Source: ZC4RG42 sp003242425
GTDB taxonomy: Bacteria; Pseudomonadota; Gammaproteobacteria; Burkholderiales; SG8-39
Assembly: GCA_937907425.1 (NCBI GenBank)
Contig: CALCIE010000024.1
Location: 83,939-147,938, forward strand
Direction of reading: 5' to 3'
Length of the DNA stretch: 64,000 nucleotides
This document shows, in pieces, positions 56,296 through 64,000 of this stretch; position 1 is the stretch's first letter, and the number at the start of each line of letters is the position of its first letter. The notes below the pieces were generated by a model, which did not search any database, was not told where the DNA came from, and saw only the letters and a list, made by a program, of their open reading frames with translations. A program made the translations under genes and the position numbers.

Positions 56296-58101
56296 TCAGA
56301 CCGCCGCGTTCTGCAGCTTGAAGTGGATGAGCGTGCGCAGTTTCGAGGGCAGCACCGGTTTCACCAGCAGATGGCAGCCGTAGGCTTTTGCCTCCTCCAC
56401 ACGTTCCGGTGTCGTGCTGCCGGTGACGAGGATGGCCGGGATTTCCGGATCGAGTTCCGCCCGTAGGCGCGCGATGAGCTGCGTGCCCGTTTCGGCCTCC
56501 GCCAGGCGGTAGTCGGCGATGATCAGATCCGGCAGCCGGCCGGCCTGATAGATGCGCTCGAGGATGTCGCTACCGGAGGTGGAAGCGATCACTTCCGCGC
56601 CCCAGCCCGCCAGCAGGATGCGCATGCCTTCCAAGATGGTGGATTCGTCGTCGATCACCACGATCAGCCGTCCGTGCAGATCCCCGGTCTGGGCGCCTTC
56701 GCGCTTGTCTGCGGCTTTGTGCACCTTCAGGGCGCGCCCGCGCGGGAGCTCGAAGCGGAATACGCTGCCCCGGCCGACGCGGGAATCCAGCTCGACCTGC
56801 GTGCCGAGCAGGGTGGCCAGTCGCCTGACGATGGACAACCCCAGCCCCAGGCCCTTGCGGCTCGAACGCTCGGGATTGCCGACCTGATAGAACTCCTCGA
56901 ACACGCGTTCGCGCTGGTCGCGCGAAATGCCCACACCGGTGTCCCAGACCTCGATCCGCAAGCGGTCCTGCCGCACCCGGCAACCGACTAGAATTCCGCC
57001 TTGTTCGGTATAACGGATGGCATTGGAAATCAGGTTGCGCAGGATGCGTTCGACGAGGATCGGATCGCTGTGCACGATCGCATCGCAGTTGCGGATGCGC
57101 AGTCGCACGCCCTTTTCGAAGGCTTCGGGCTCGAACTCCAGACGCAGGCGGTCGAGTACCCGGTTGACCGGGAAATCGGTGGTCTCCGCGCGAATGACGC
57201 CCGCGTCGATTTTCGAGATGTCGAGCAACTCGTTGAACAGGTTCTCGAGCGCGTCCACCGAGGCGTTGATGCTGTTGACCACGTTCAACACCTCGGGATC
57301 GCGGATCTTTTCCGCCAGCGCCGCGGCGAACAAGCCCATGGCATGCAGCGGCTGCCGCAGGTCGTGGCTGGCGGCGGCGAAGAACTGGGTTTTGGAACGG
57401 TTTGCCGCTTCGGCCTGCAGGCGCGCGGTGTCGGCCAGCTGCTTCTGCCGCTTCAGCTCCGCGATCAGCTCCAGGTTCTCGAACCGCCGGCGGATCGATT
57501 CGTGCACCAGCTGATTGACGCGGCGGCCGAACGACAAGGCCGCGAGCGTGCCGATCGCGATCGGAATGCCGAGCGCGAGTTCGTGCGCGCTGCCGCCGAC
57601 GAAGGCGCGGACGACGAAAGGCGTGGTGGTCATCATCGCCAGCGTGTTGAAGGCTGGAGCGTAGATCGCCAGCGAGCCGGTCGATACGGCGACGATGCAG
57701 AACAGCAGCATGGCCACGTAGGTCTGCACTGCCGGCATGTCGGGTACGTAGAACAGTACGCCCGCGCCGCCCCACAGCAGGCCTGCGACCACGATGGCGC
57801 CGAGGTAGCGCCGCGCCCAGATGTCCGTCTCGTCGTAGCGCGGTTTCGCGGCCAGGTACAGCCGGTAGTGCAGCACGCGGATGAGCTGGTGCACCAGCAT
57901 CGCCCCGAGCCAGCCCGCCCACAGGGGCACCGGCACCTCGTCATGGACGATCCACACCAGGCAGAACGCCGCCACCAGCGATGCGCCGGTGCTGGTCGGC
58001 GAATGCAGGTAGACCAAGCGGACCTGCTCGGCGCGGATGCGTTGCGCGAGCGGAACCCTCTCCTCGCCTGGAACCGGGGTCGATTGCGTGGTCATCGTCA
58101 C
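56296..58101 (-). CDS. Hybrid sensor histidine kinase/response regulator
   Basis: A 601-residue protein: about six membrane segments (roughly 35-190), a HisKA domain with His246 in ASHDLRQPLHAMG, an HATPase domain (NLISNAIRYTEQGG, GVGISRDQRERVFEE), and a C-terminal receiver (about 475-601) with the phosphoacceptor Asp in LIIADYRLAE. The signal is unknown; no periplasmic domain is seen, so it is probably sensed in the membrane. It starts 4 bases after the radical SAM gene and is cotranscribed with it. Confidence 0.94.
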   Translation of the reverse strand: MTMTTQSTPVPGEERVPLAQRIRAEQVRLVYLHSPTSTGASLVAAFCLVWIVHDEVPVPLWAGWLGAMLVHQLIRVLHYRLYLAAKPRYDETDIWARRYLGAIVVAGLLWGGAGVLFYVPDMPAVQTYVAMLLFCIVAVSTGSLAIYAPAFNTLAMMTTTPFVVRAFVGGSAHELALGIPIAIGTLAALSFGRRVNQLVHESIRRRFENLELIAELKRQKQLADTARLQAEAANRSKTQFFAAASHDLRQPLHAMGLFAAALAEKIRDPEVLNVVNSINASVDALENLFNELLDISKIDAGVIRAETTDFPVNRVLDRLRLEFEPEAFEKGVRLRIRNCDAIVHSDPILVERILRNLISNAIRYTEQGGILVGCRVRQDRLRIEVWDTGVGISRDQRERVFEEFYQVGNPERSSRKGLGLGLSIVRRLATLLGTQVELDSRVGRGSVFRFELPRGRALKVHKAADKREGAQTGDLHGRLIVVIDDESTILEGMRILLAGWGAEVIASTSGSDILERIYQAGRLPDLIIADYRLAEAETGTQLIARLRAELDPEIPAILVTGSTTPERVEEAKAYGCHLLVKPVLPSKLRTLIHFKLQNAAV

Positions 58102-58105
58102 CTCT

Positions 58106-59671
58106 TCAACTGTCCATCAGCGCCGACGCGTCGGACGCTGTCGCGCGCGCGACGCGCGGGTGCACGGCGGGCGGATGAACGACATGCGAACGCCGCCAAA
58201 CGGGCAGCACCTCGCCGGTCTCGTCCGTCACCGCCCAGGGCTGCATGATGCGGTCGTAGTCCTCTTCCGAATCGAAATCGCTCACTTCCAAAGGCACGCA
58301 TTCGGGCGGCGGCGTGTCGGTGCCTGCGACGTAGGTACGCGTAGGCGCGGACGCGTCGGCGGCCTGCATGGTCCACATGTCGCCGATGTCGATCGCGGCC
58401 GGGAACCAGTAGCCGCGGCCGAGCAGCCGCGGCAGATCGTGCAGCAGCTTGCGCAGCCGCCGGCGCCTGGAGAACAGCACGCGGTACGTTTCCAGGTAGG
58501 CCGCGACGAACTCCTCGACTGGAGCGCGGCGTGGCCGCACCGACAGGGTATAGCCGCTCAGGTCGCGCAGCAGCACGTTCGGCAGGAAGGCGTCGGGTGT
58601 CGCGGCCAGCCGGTGGAAATGCGGCGTGCCCGGGATCGGCGATTCGAAGCACAGGAAGGTGGGTACGTAGAGGCCCGCGTCGGCAAGGTGTTCCGGCAGG
58701 GCGCGGATGTAGGCGACGTCGTCGGCGAGCGGGCTCACCATCATCCCCGACACCACCAGGATGCCGCGCAGGAGACAGTCCTCGATGGCGCGGCGCACCT
58801 GGTGCAGCGCATTCTGGCGCTTGTTCATGTCGGCGAGCGTGTCCGGATTGAAGCTCTCAAGACCGACGAACAGGCTGCGGCAGCCGGCCCGCGCCATGCG
58901 GTCCAGCATGTCGCGGCTGGCGATGACGTTGAAACTCGCGGCGCCGTACCACTGCAGCCCGAGCGGCTCGATGGCTGCGCAGAACTCCCGCAACCAACTG
59001 AAGCTGCCGCCGATGTTGTTGTCGGTAAAGCCGACGATGCGGCGCTGGTAGTCGGGGATCAGTCCGTGCAGCATGCGCTGTCCGGCGTAGAGGTCGCGCA
59101 GCACCTGTGCGACCGGACGGGTCTCGAAACGCGTGCCCTGCCCCGTCAGCACGCAGAACTCGCAGGTGAACGGGCAGCCGCGCGTGGCTTCGAAGATGAG
59201 CGGGTGCAGCGCGCGGCCCACCATGAGATCGAAGCGCGGCGTTCGCACCGCCTCGGCCCGGTAGGGCTTCGCCACATAATGCGGCCGCAGGCGGCCGGCG
59301 CAGAAATCCTCGTAGAGCGCGGGCACGGTGGATTCCGGATCGCCGACCACCACGGCGTCGAAATAGGGTGCGCACAGCTCCGGGTAGCTGCTGGCGAACG
59401 CCCCGCCGATGACGGTCTTGGCCCCGCGCCGGCGCCAGTAGTGGGAAATCTGGCGCGCCCGGTCGAAGTCGGGATGCAGCGCCGAGATGAACAGCAGGTC
59501 GTAATCCTTGCGCCAGTCCGGATCGGCCCACTGTTCGTTGATGATGTCGATCTCAACGTCGCGCGGCAGCAGGCCGGCGAGCAGGGGGCCGATCTGCGGC
59601 TGGAGCGAAACCCGGTTCTTACGGCCGCGACGGTGATAGTCGACGTAAACGGAAAGGATGCCGATACGCAT
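58106..59671 (-). CDS. B12-binding-domain radical SAM protein
   Basis: A 521-residue protein. An N-terminal cobalamin-binding-like Rossmann domain (about 1-120, with LLFISALHPDF and GAKTVIGGAFASS) is followed by a radical SAM core with cluster cysteines C166, C170 and C173 in RGCPFTCEFC. The tail (about 400-521) is Arg-rich. Relatives modify lipids, hopanoids, chlorophylls or unknown small molecules. Start chosen at ATG 59671 (MRIGILSVYV); a TTG six codons upstream is open. It lies between a NarL regulator and a hybrid kinase. Confidence 0.9.
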   Translation of the reverse strand: MRIGILSVYVDYHRRGRKNRVSLQPQIGPLLAGLLPRDVEIDIINEQWADPDWRKDYDLLFISALHPDFDRARQISHYWRRRGAKTVIGGAFASSYPELCAPYFDAVVVGDPESTVPALYEDFCAGRLRPHYVAKPYRAEAVRTPRFDLMVGRALHPLIFEATRGCPFTCEFCVLTGQGTRFETRPVAQVLRDLYAGQRMLHGLIPDYQRRIVGFTDNNIGGSFSWLREFCAAIEPLGLQWYGAASFNVIASRDMLDRMARAGCRSLFVGLESFNPDTLADMNKRQNALHQVRRAIEDCLLRGILVVSGMMVSPLADDVAYIRALPEHLADAGLYVPTFLCFESPIPGTPHFHRLAATPDAFLPNVLLRDLSGYTLSVRPRRAPVEEFVAAYLETYRVLFSRRRRLRKLLHDLPRLLGRGYWFPAAIDIGDMWTMQAADASAPTRTYVAGTDTPPPECVPLEVSDFDSEEDYDRIMQPWAVTDETGEVLPVWRRSHVVHPPAVHPRVARATASDASALMDS

Positions 59672-59731
59672 GGGCCTCTTGCCGGGCAAGACGACGCTGC
59701 ACGACGCGCACGCGTTGTTCTGCCGTAGGTG

Positions 59732-60433
59732 TTATTGGGGCCGGACGCCCGCGGCGGGTCGATTCGGCAGCACGCCGTCCAGCTGCAGGCCCAGCCGGCT
59801 CGCCTCGATGACGGCCTGGGTCCGGGTATGGACGTTGAGGGCGCGCAGGATGGCGGCGACGTGGATCTTGACCGTGCCCTCGGCCAGACCGAGTTCGCGG
59901 CAGATCACCTTGTTGGATTTGCCTTGCAGCAGGAGCGCGAAGACCTGCGCCTGGCGGTCGGTGAGACCGAGATCGCGCGGGCGCAGGGTGCGACCCGGGT
60001 CGTTGGCGGCCGCGGGAGCCTCTTCGGCGGAGTCCCTTTGCGTGAAGATTTCCGGCGGCACGTAGACGCCGCCCGAGAGGATGAGGCGCAGGGCCTGGAG
60101 CATCACCCGGCTGCTGGAGCGCTTGGGAATGAACCCCATCGCCCCCAGGTCGATGGCCTGCAGCACGTCTTCGCGCCGGTCCGAACCGGACAGCACCACC
60201 ACCGGCACGGTCGGATGACTCTGGCGCAGTTCGCTCAGCAACGACATGCCGTAGGCGCCGGGCAGCTGCAGATCCAGCAGGAGCAGGCTGGCATCGGGAT
60301 GGGCCGCGACGAGTTCGCGGCCGCTTTCCGCGCATTGGGCGGAAAGCACCTCAACCTCCCCGTCGAGTTGCTGCAGAACGTGCTGTAAGGCTTCGAGGAT
60401 GAGCGGATGGTCATCCACTACGAGGATCTTCAC
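59732..60433 (-). CDS. NarL/LuxR-family response regulator
   Basis: A 233-residue regulator. The receiver has Asp54 in LLLLDLQLPG and a Lys in GFIPKRSS; the C-terminal LuxR HTH (about 155-220) shows LTDRQAQVFALLLQGKSNKVI and VKIHVAAILRALNV. Start is a GTG at 60433 with AGAGG upstream. It is the first gene of a leftward unit with the radical SAM enzyme and hybrid kinase, so the two proteins are likely partners in a two-component system. Confidence 0.93.
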   Translation of the reverse strand: MKILVVDDHPLILEALQHVLQQLDGEVEVLSAQCAESGRELVAAHPDASLLLLDLQLPGAYGMSLLSELRQSHPTVPVVVLSGSDRREDVLQAIDLGAMGFIPKRSSSRVMLQALRLILSGGVYVPPEIFTQRDSAEEAPAAANDPGRTLRPRDLGLTDRQAQVFALLLQGKSNKVICRELGLAEGTVKIHVAAILRALNVHTRTQAVIEASRLGLQLDGVLPNRPAAGVRPQ

Positions 60434-60468
60434 AGCGCCTCTTGTTAGTGCAGCACTTTTGGCCGGGC

Positions 60469-60496
60469 ATGGTAGCACCGGCAAGGGGACTTGCAA
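60469..60496 (-). promoter_or_regulatory. Possible promoter of the response-regulator unit
   Basis: On the minus strand, TTGCAA (60496-60491) and TACCAT (60474-60469) are spaced by 16 bases, about 35 bases before the GTG start. Near-consensus sigma-70 shape; inferred only. The rest of the 60434-60710 gap shows nothing recognisable. Confidence 0.35.
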
Positions 60497-60710
60497 ATCG
60501 GCGAAGCGGTACATAAATGGCGAAGCCCGGGGCCAAGGAGCCGGCCGATGCTAGCAGGCCGCTTCCGCCTGGCAATGCGACGAAGGGTTTAGGCCGAAAG
60601 TCGAGGGAGCACGCCGCGGATGCGCGTGGGAAGCGAGAAACAATGCGCAATCGGCCTGGCGATTGCCCTTTTTTTGCCTCATTTTGCCGGTAGTCTCGCA
60701 ACTCGGCGCA

Positions 60711-60872
60711 ATGCCGAAGGCATATCGAAAGCGCAAGATGAAAGCGAAGACCACGAGAGTGAGCGGTTGGGCCGTGCTGGCGGATTTTGCCGGCACGCTG
60801 GGCATCGCCCTGGCGGGCGGGATTGGCTTCAGTCTCGCCGCCGGCGCGGTGGTCGTACTCCTCGCAGGCTGA
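60711..60872 (+). CDS. Possible small membrane protein
   Basis: A 53-residue frame: a basic N-terminus (MPKAYRKRKMKAK) then hydrophobic Gly/Ala-rich segments to the C-terminus. No Shine-Dalgarno stands out. An internal ATG at 60738 would give 44 residues. It is followed by a strong terminator, which supports a real transcript. Confidence 0.4.
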   Translation: MPKAYRKRKMKAKTTRVSGWAVLADFAGTLGIALAGGIGFSLAAGAVVVLLAG

Positions 60873-60877
60873 ACCGC

Positions 60878-60906
60878 CTCGTCCGCCGCTTCGGGCGGCG
60901 GACGAG
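60878..60906. terminator. Bidirectional hairpin between the small protein and metF-like gene
   Basis: A perfect 12-bp stem (60878-60889 with 60895-60906), 5-base loop, in the tail-to-tail gap. There is no long T run, so termination strength is uncertain. Confidence 0.6.
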
Positions 60907-60918
60907 AAGCCTGCGCCT

Positions 60919-61881
60919 CTACTTCCCTTCCAGAACTTCGGAAAGCTGGTGGAACAGGTCGACGGTGGCGTCGATCTCGTCGCGGTTGATCGACACGCTC
61001 TCGACGTTGATCCCCAGCGGAATGCGTCCGACGTAATCCTGATCCAGGATCTCGCGCAGATTGTCGCGGCAGATTTCGATCGACTTGGCCAGCGGATTGG
61101 CGGCGCCGAGGATGGCGCGTTCGCATTCGGGGGTGACCCGTACGCCCAGCCACTTGATGAAGGCCATGGTCTTTTCGCGGCCGCACGGCGCGAAGGTCAG
61201 CACGATGCGGCGCGGTTCCACGCCCGCGCCGCGGCAGTCGCGCAGGTACTCCTTCAGCACCGCGATGGTCGGCTTGGCGGTATACACCGTCTGTGAAATG
61301 AAATAGCTGCAGCCTTCGATCGCTTTGGCGAGCAGGCGGGCGCTTTCGCTGCGTTCGGGGCTGTCGCGCTCGGCGATCATCACCCCGCCCAGCATCAGGT
61401 TCGCGGGGTGCTGACGGGCGATGGCGATGGCCTCGGACAGGCTGAGCGGATAGCGCACCCCCGAAGTGGGTCGGCCGACGATCGACAGCAACGACAGGCC
61501 GTATTCGCGCGTGCTTTCGTCCAGCCAGGCGCGCCAGCCGGGTTCGTCCAGCATGCCGAGGCTCTTGTAGTTGATCACCGGCAGGGCCGCCATGCGGCCC
61601 AGCAGGCGCGAATAGTCGCGCGGGTCGATCGTGCCCTTGAAGGGGAAGGGGCGGGGGACCGAGGTGCGGCCCGATTCGTCCTGGATGTCGTACACCACCA
61701 CGCCGTCCAGGGGCAGCGGCTTCAGGCGTTCGACGAATTTTTCCGCCGCCTCGCGGACGAGTTCCTCAGGCGTGCCGAGGCGCGGCGGCGTGGTGCCGTA
61801 GAGGCGGATGCTCTGGTTCCGGTCGGCGAGCCGCGTACGCAATTGCGCCGTAGCGGCGGCCAATTGAGGCGTCGCTTGCAT
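60919..61881 (-). CDS. Methylenetetrahydrofolate reductase-like protein
   Basis: A 320-residue TIM-barrel protein of MTHFR type. It differs from E. coli MetF (no FEFFPPK start): it begins MQATPQLAAATAQLRTRL and has SIVGRPTSGVRYPL, GGVMIAERDS, and CSYFISQTVYTAKPTIAVLK, which matches the MTHFR folate/flavin region. AAAGGA precedes the ATG. It is downstream of ahcY, the usual place for MetF, so it probably supplies methyl-THF for methionine synthesis. Divergent from the classical family, so the reaction is inferred. Confidence 0.75.
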   Translation of the reverse strand: MQATPQLAAATAQLRTRLADRNQSIRLYGTTPPRLGTPEELVREAAEKFVERLKPLPLDGVVVYDIQDESGRTSVPRPFPFKGTIDPRDYSRLLGRMAALPVINYKSLGMLDEPGWRAWLDESTREYGLSLLSIVGRPTSGVRYPLSLSEAIAIARQHPANLMLGGVMIAERDSPERSESARLLAKAIEGCSYFISQTVYTAKPTIAVLKEYLRDCRGAGVEPRRIVLTFAPCGREKTMAFIKWLGVRVTPECERAILGAANPLAKSIEICRDNLREILDQDYVGRIPLGINVESVSINRDEIDATVDLFHQLSEVLEGK

Positions 61882-62024
61882 TGAACGAGTCCTTTAAGTG
61901 GGACCTGCCGGGCGCAGTCTTTCCGCGCACCGACAGGCAAAACTCCGTCCCGGGCGCAGGATTTCGCCCCGGGTCCAGCCGGCCGCGGACGCGAAGCCCA
62001 CGGCCGTCCCAGGTGCGCGTTCAA
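61882..62024 (-). promoter_or_regulatory. Structured leader between ahcY and the MTHFR-like gene
   Basis: Two stable hairpins are seen: 61949-61973 (CCCGGG-based) and an 8-bp stem pairing 61930-61937 with 61904-61911 around an 18-base interior. It could hold the ahcY terminator or a leader regulating the downstream gene. It does not match the SAH, SAM-II or THF elements that I know. Confidence 0.35.
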
Positions 62025-63440
62025 TCAATAGCGATAGTGGTCGGGCTTGTAGGGCCCTTCCTTCGGCACGCCGATGTAACGGGCCTGCTCGTCGGTGAGC
62101 TCGGTGAGCTGGGCGCCGAGCTTCTTCAACTGCAGGCGCGCGACTTTCTCGTCCAGGATCTTCGGCAGCACGTAGACGCCGACCGGATACTTGTCGGTGT
62201 TGTTGTAGAGCTCGATCTGGGCGATGACCTGGTTCGCGAACGACGAGCTCATGACGTAGGAGGGATGACCCGTCGCGCAGCCGAGGTTCACCAGACGGCC
62301 TTCGGCGAGCAGGATGATGCGCTTGCCGTCGGGGAAGATCACGTGATCGACCTGCGGCTTGATGTTCTCCCACTTGTACTGGCGCAGGCTGGCGACGTCG
62401 ATCTCGTTGTCGAAGTGACCGATGTTGCAGACGATCGCCTGGTCCTTCATCTTGCACATGTGCTCATGCGTGATGACGTGGTAGTTGCCCGTGGCGGTGA
62501 CGAAGATGTCCGCCTTGTCGCAGGCGTAGTCCATGGTGACCACGCGATAGCCTTCCATCGCCGCCTGCAAGGCGCAGATCGGGTCGATCTCGGTGATCCA
62601 CACCTGCGCCGCGAGCGCCCGCAGCGCCTGCGCAGAGCCCTTGCCCACATCGCCGTAGCCGCAGACCACGGCGATCTTGCCGGCGATCATGACGTCGGTG
62701 GCGCGCTTGATGCCGTCCACCAGCGATTCGCGGCAGCCGTAGAGGTTGTCGAACTTCGACTTGGTGACGGAGTCGTTGACGTTGATGGCCGGCACGGCGA
62801 GCCGCCCTTCCTTGTGCATCTGGTAGAGCCGCTTCACGCCGGTGGTGGTTTCCTCCGTGATGCCTTTGATCTTCGACAGGCGGGTGGAATACCACTTCGG
62901 GTCCTGTGCGAGCTTCGCCTTGATGGCGGCGAACAGCACGCGTTCCTCTTCGCTGCCGGGATTGGCGAGCACCGAGGGGTCCTTTTCGGCCTGCGCGCCC
63001 AGATGCAGCAGCAGCGTGGCGTCGCCGCCGTCGTCGAGGATCATGTTGGAGTAGCCGCCGTCGGGCCACTCGAAGATCCGGTGCGTGAACTCCCAGTACT
63101 CTTCCAGCGATTCGCCTTTGTAGGCGAACACCGGCGTGCCGGCGGCGGCGATGGCCGCGGCGGCATGGTCCTGGGTGGAGAAGATGTTGCACGAGGCCCA
63201 GCGGACCTGGGCACCAAGCGCCTGCAGCGTCTCGATCAGCACGGCGGTCTGGATGGTCATGTGCAGACTGCCGCTGATGCGTGCGCCGCGCAGCGGCTGC
63301 TGGGCGGCATATTCTTCGCGGATCGCCATGAGGCCGGGCATTTCGGTCTCGGCGATCTTGATTTCCTTGCGGCCCCAGTCGGCCAAGCTCAGGTCGGCGA
63401 CTTTGTAGTCGGTGAAGGCGGGTTGGGGTACTGCGCTCAT
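62025..63440 (-). CDS. ahcY: Adenosylhomocysteinase (SAH hydrolase)
   Basis: A 471-residue NAD enzyme splitting S-adenosylhomocysteine to adenosine and homocysteine. It shows ARISGSLHMTIQTAVL, the NAD Gly-rich GYGDVGKGSAQALR and the C-terminal KPDHYRY ending. GGAGA precedes ATG 63440, which favours it over the ATG two codons upstream. It is under the SAH riboswitch upstream, which would turn it on when SAH builds up. Confidence 0.98.
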   Translation of the reverse strand: MSAVPQPAFTDYKVADLSLADWGRKEIKIAETEMPGLMAIREEYAAQQPLRGARISGSLHMTIQTAVLIETLQALGAQVRWASCNIFSTQDHAAAAIAAAGTPVFAYKGESLEEYWEFTHRIFEWPDGGYSNMILDDGGDATLLLHLGAQAEKDPSVLANPGSEEERVLFAAIKAKLAQDPKWYSTRLSKIKGITEETTTGVKRLYQMHKEGRLAVPAINVNDSVTKSKFDNLYGCRESLVDGIKRATDVMIAGKIAVVCGYGDVGKGSAQALRALAAQVWITEIDPICALQAAMEGYRVVTMDYACDKADIFVTATGNYHVITHEHMCKMKDQAIVCNIGHFDNEIDVASLRQYKWENIKPQVDHVIFPDGKRIILLAEGRLVNLGCATGHPSYVMSSSFANQVIAQIELYNNTDKYPVGVYVLPKILDEKVARLQLKKLGAQLTELTDEQARYIGVPKEGPYKPDHYRY

Positions 63441-63465
63441 TGGCATCTCCGTTCGATGGTTTGAA

Positions 63466-63546
63466 CGGGCGCCGTTGCAACGTTCATCTCGTTGCGCCGA
63501 GCCTGACCGTTCGCGGCTGAACGGCTGCAGCGCCCCTCGACGCAAC
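63466..63546 (-). promoter_or_regulatory. SAH riboswitch upstream of ahcY
   Basis: On the minus strand an 11-bp P1 pairs 63546-63536 with 63501-63491 (one G-U). A P2 hairpin CCGTTC/GAACGG lies inside. The conserved CGAGGGGCGCTGCA and CAGGCTCG are followed by AACGGCGCCC, and GGGCGC/GCGCCC form the pseudoknot. These are the hallmarks of the SAH aptamer known to sit before ahcY in beta- and gammaproteobacteria. SAH binding is expected to raise ahcY expression. Confidence 0.92.
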
Positions 63547-63556
63547 GAGTCCGATG

Positions 63557-64000
63557 TTAAGCCATCGCGGCGGTCCTGACACCGGCGTCAGCGGCCAGCG
63601 CCGCGGCCTTGTCGGTGCGCTCCCAGGTGAACTCCGGTTCGTCGCGGCCGAAATGCCCGTAGGCGGCGGTCTTCTGATAGATCGGCCGCAGCAGGTCGAG
63701 CATCTGGATGATGCCCTTGGGCCGCAGATCGAAATGCTTCTGAACGAGTTCCGCCAGACGCTCGTCGGACACCTTACCGGTGCCGTAAGTCGTGACCATG
63801 ACGCTGGTCGGACGCGCCACGCCGATGGCGTAGGACACCTGGACCAGGCACTTGGACGCGAGGCCCGCGGCGACGATGTTCTTCGCCACGTAGCGGGCGG
63901 CATAGGCCGCGGAGCGGTCCACCTTGGACGGATCCTTGCCGGAGAAGGCGCCGCCGCCGTGCGGGGCCGCGCCGCCGTAGGTGTCGACGATGATCTTGCG
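63557..64000 (-). CDS. metK: S-adenosylmethionine synthetase, C-terminal part (partial)
   Basis: The last 147 codons of MetK; the rest is beyond the window. RKIIVDTYGGAAPHGGGAFSGKDPSK is the near-universal MetK signature (GGGAFSGKD loop), and the C-terminus ends near ADAGVRTAAMA. MetK makes SAM from methionine and ATP. It is followed by the SAH riboswitch and ahcY, so the SAM cycle genes are clustered. Confidence 0.97.
   Translation of the reverse strand, partial: RKIIVDTYGGAAPHGGGAFSGKDPSKVDRSAAYAARYVAKNIVAAGLASKCLVQVSYAIGVARPTSVMVTTYGTGKVSDERLAELVQKHFDLRPKGIIQMLDLLRPIYQKTAAYGHFGRDEPEFTWERTDKAAALAADAGVRTAAMA

Overview
The window looks like a chromosomal segment of a GC-rich betaproteobacterium, in the Rhodocyclales/Burkholderiales range. 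The evidence is gene content and order. These include mreB beside gatCAB; gshA-gshB-EIIA-ptsH-ptsI; metX-metW; leuS-lptE-holA-proA-nadD-rsfS-rlmH-maf-rng; a Bug-type tricarboxylate receptor; and metK-ahcY with an SAH riboswitch. No rRNA, CRISPR array, insertion sequence or prophage was seen. Nearly all the DNA is coding.

Layout. 1-1253: start of mreC (cut by the window edge) and mreB. 1371-4606: gatC-gatA-gatB, divergent. 4603-8147: a DUF4124 protein, pyrE, exonuclease III and an AmpG-like transporter. 8148-10138: metW and metX behind a SAM-II-type riboswitch with its own terminator. 10201-15337: a small unknown protein, a permease-less regulatory PTS and the glutathione pathway. 15512-19354: membrane cytochrome c, tRNA-Arg(CCG), an orphan Bug receptor, a small secreted protein, an exported dienelactone-hydrolase-like protein and a small membrane protein. 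19435-28652: a nine-gene leftward block of tRNA, ribosome, RNA, replication, LPS and NAD functions. 28772-35353: FAD monooxygenase, uvrD, then three tandem SAM-methyltransferase paralogues, two with signal peptides. 35468-44849: ilvA, a small membrane protein, an O-methyltransferase, 5-FCL, slt, an NDUFA9-like protein, GST, cca and a membrane-anchored C13 peptidase. 44872-48848: GST, then carbamoyltransferase, methyltransferase and a WaaP/InaA-like kinase. 48845-54812: midA, a low-GC patch with a pteridine reductase and a membrane protein, ttcA, an HTH-fused alanine-glyoxylate-type aminotransferase and a ZIP transporter. 55053-60433: TerB-like protein, one-TM protein, then a leftward NarL regulator / B12-radical SAM / hybrid kinase cassette. 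60711-64000: small membrane protein, MTHFR-like protein, ahcY behind an SAH riboswitch, and the end of metK.

Two themes connect distant genes. First, methionine/SAM metabolism is RNA-regulated at both ends of the window: SAM-II over metX-metW (synthesis) and SAH over ahcY with the MTHFR-like gene downstream (recycling). Second, there are many methyltransferases of unknown target, including the exported tandem family. The least explained items are that tandem family, the HTH-aminotransferase fusion, the regulator/radical SAM/kinase cassette and the extra hairpin in the SAM-II element.
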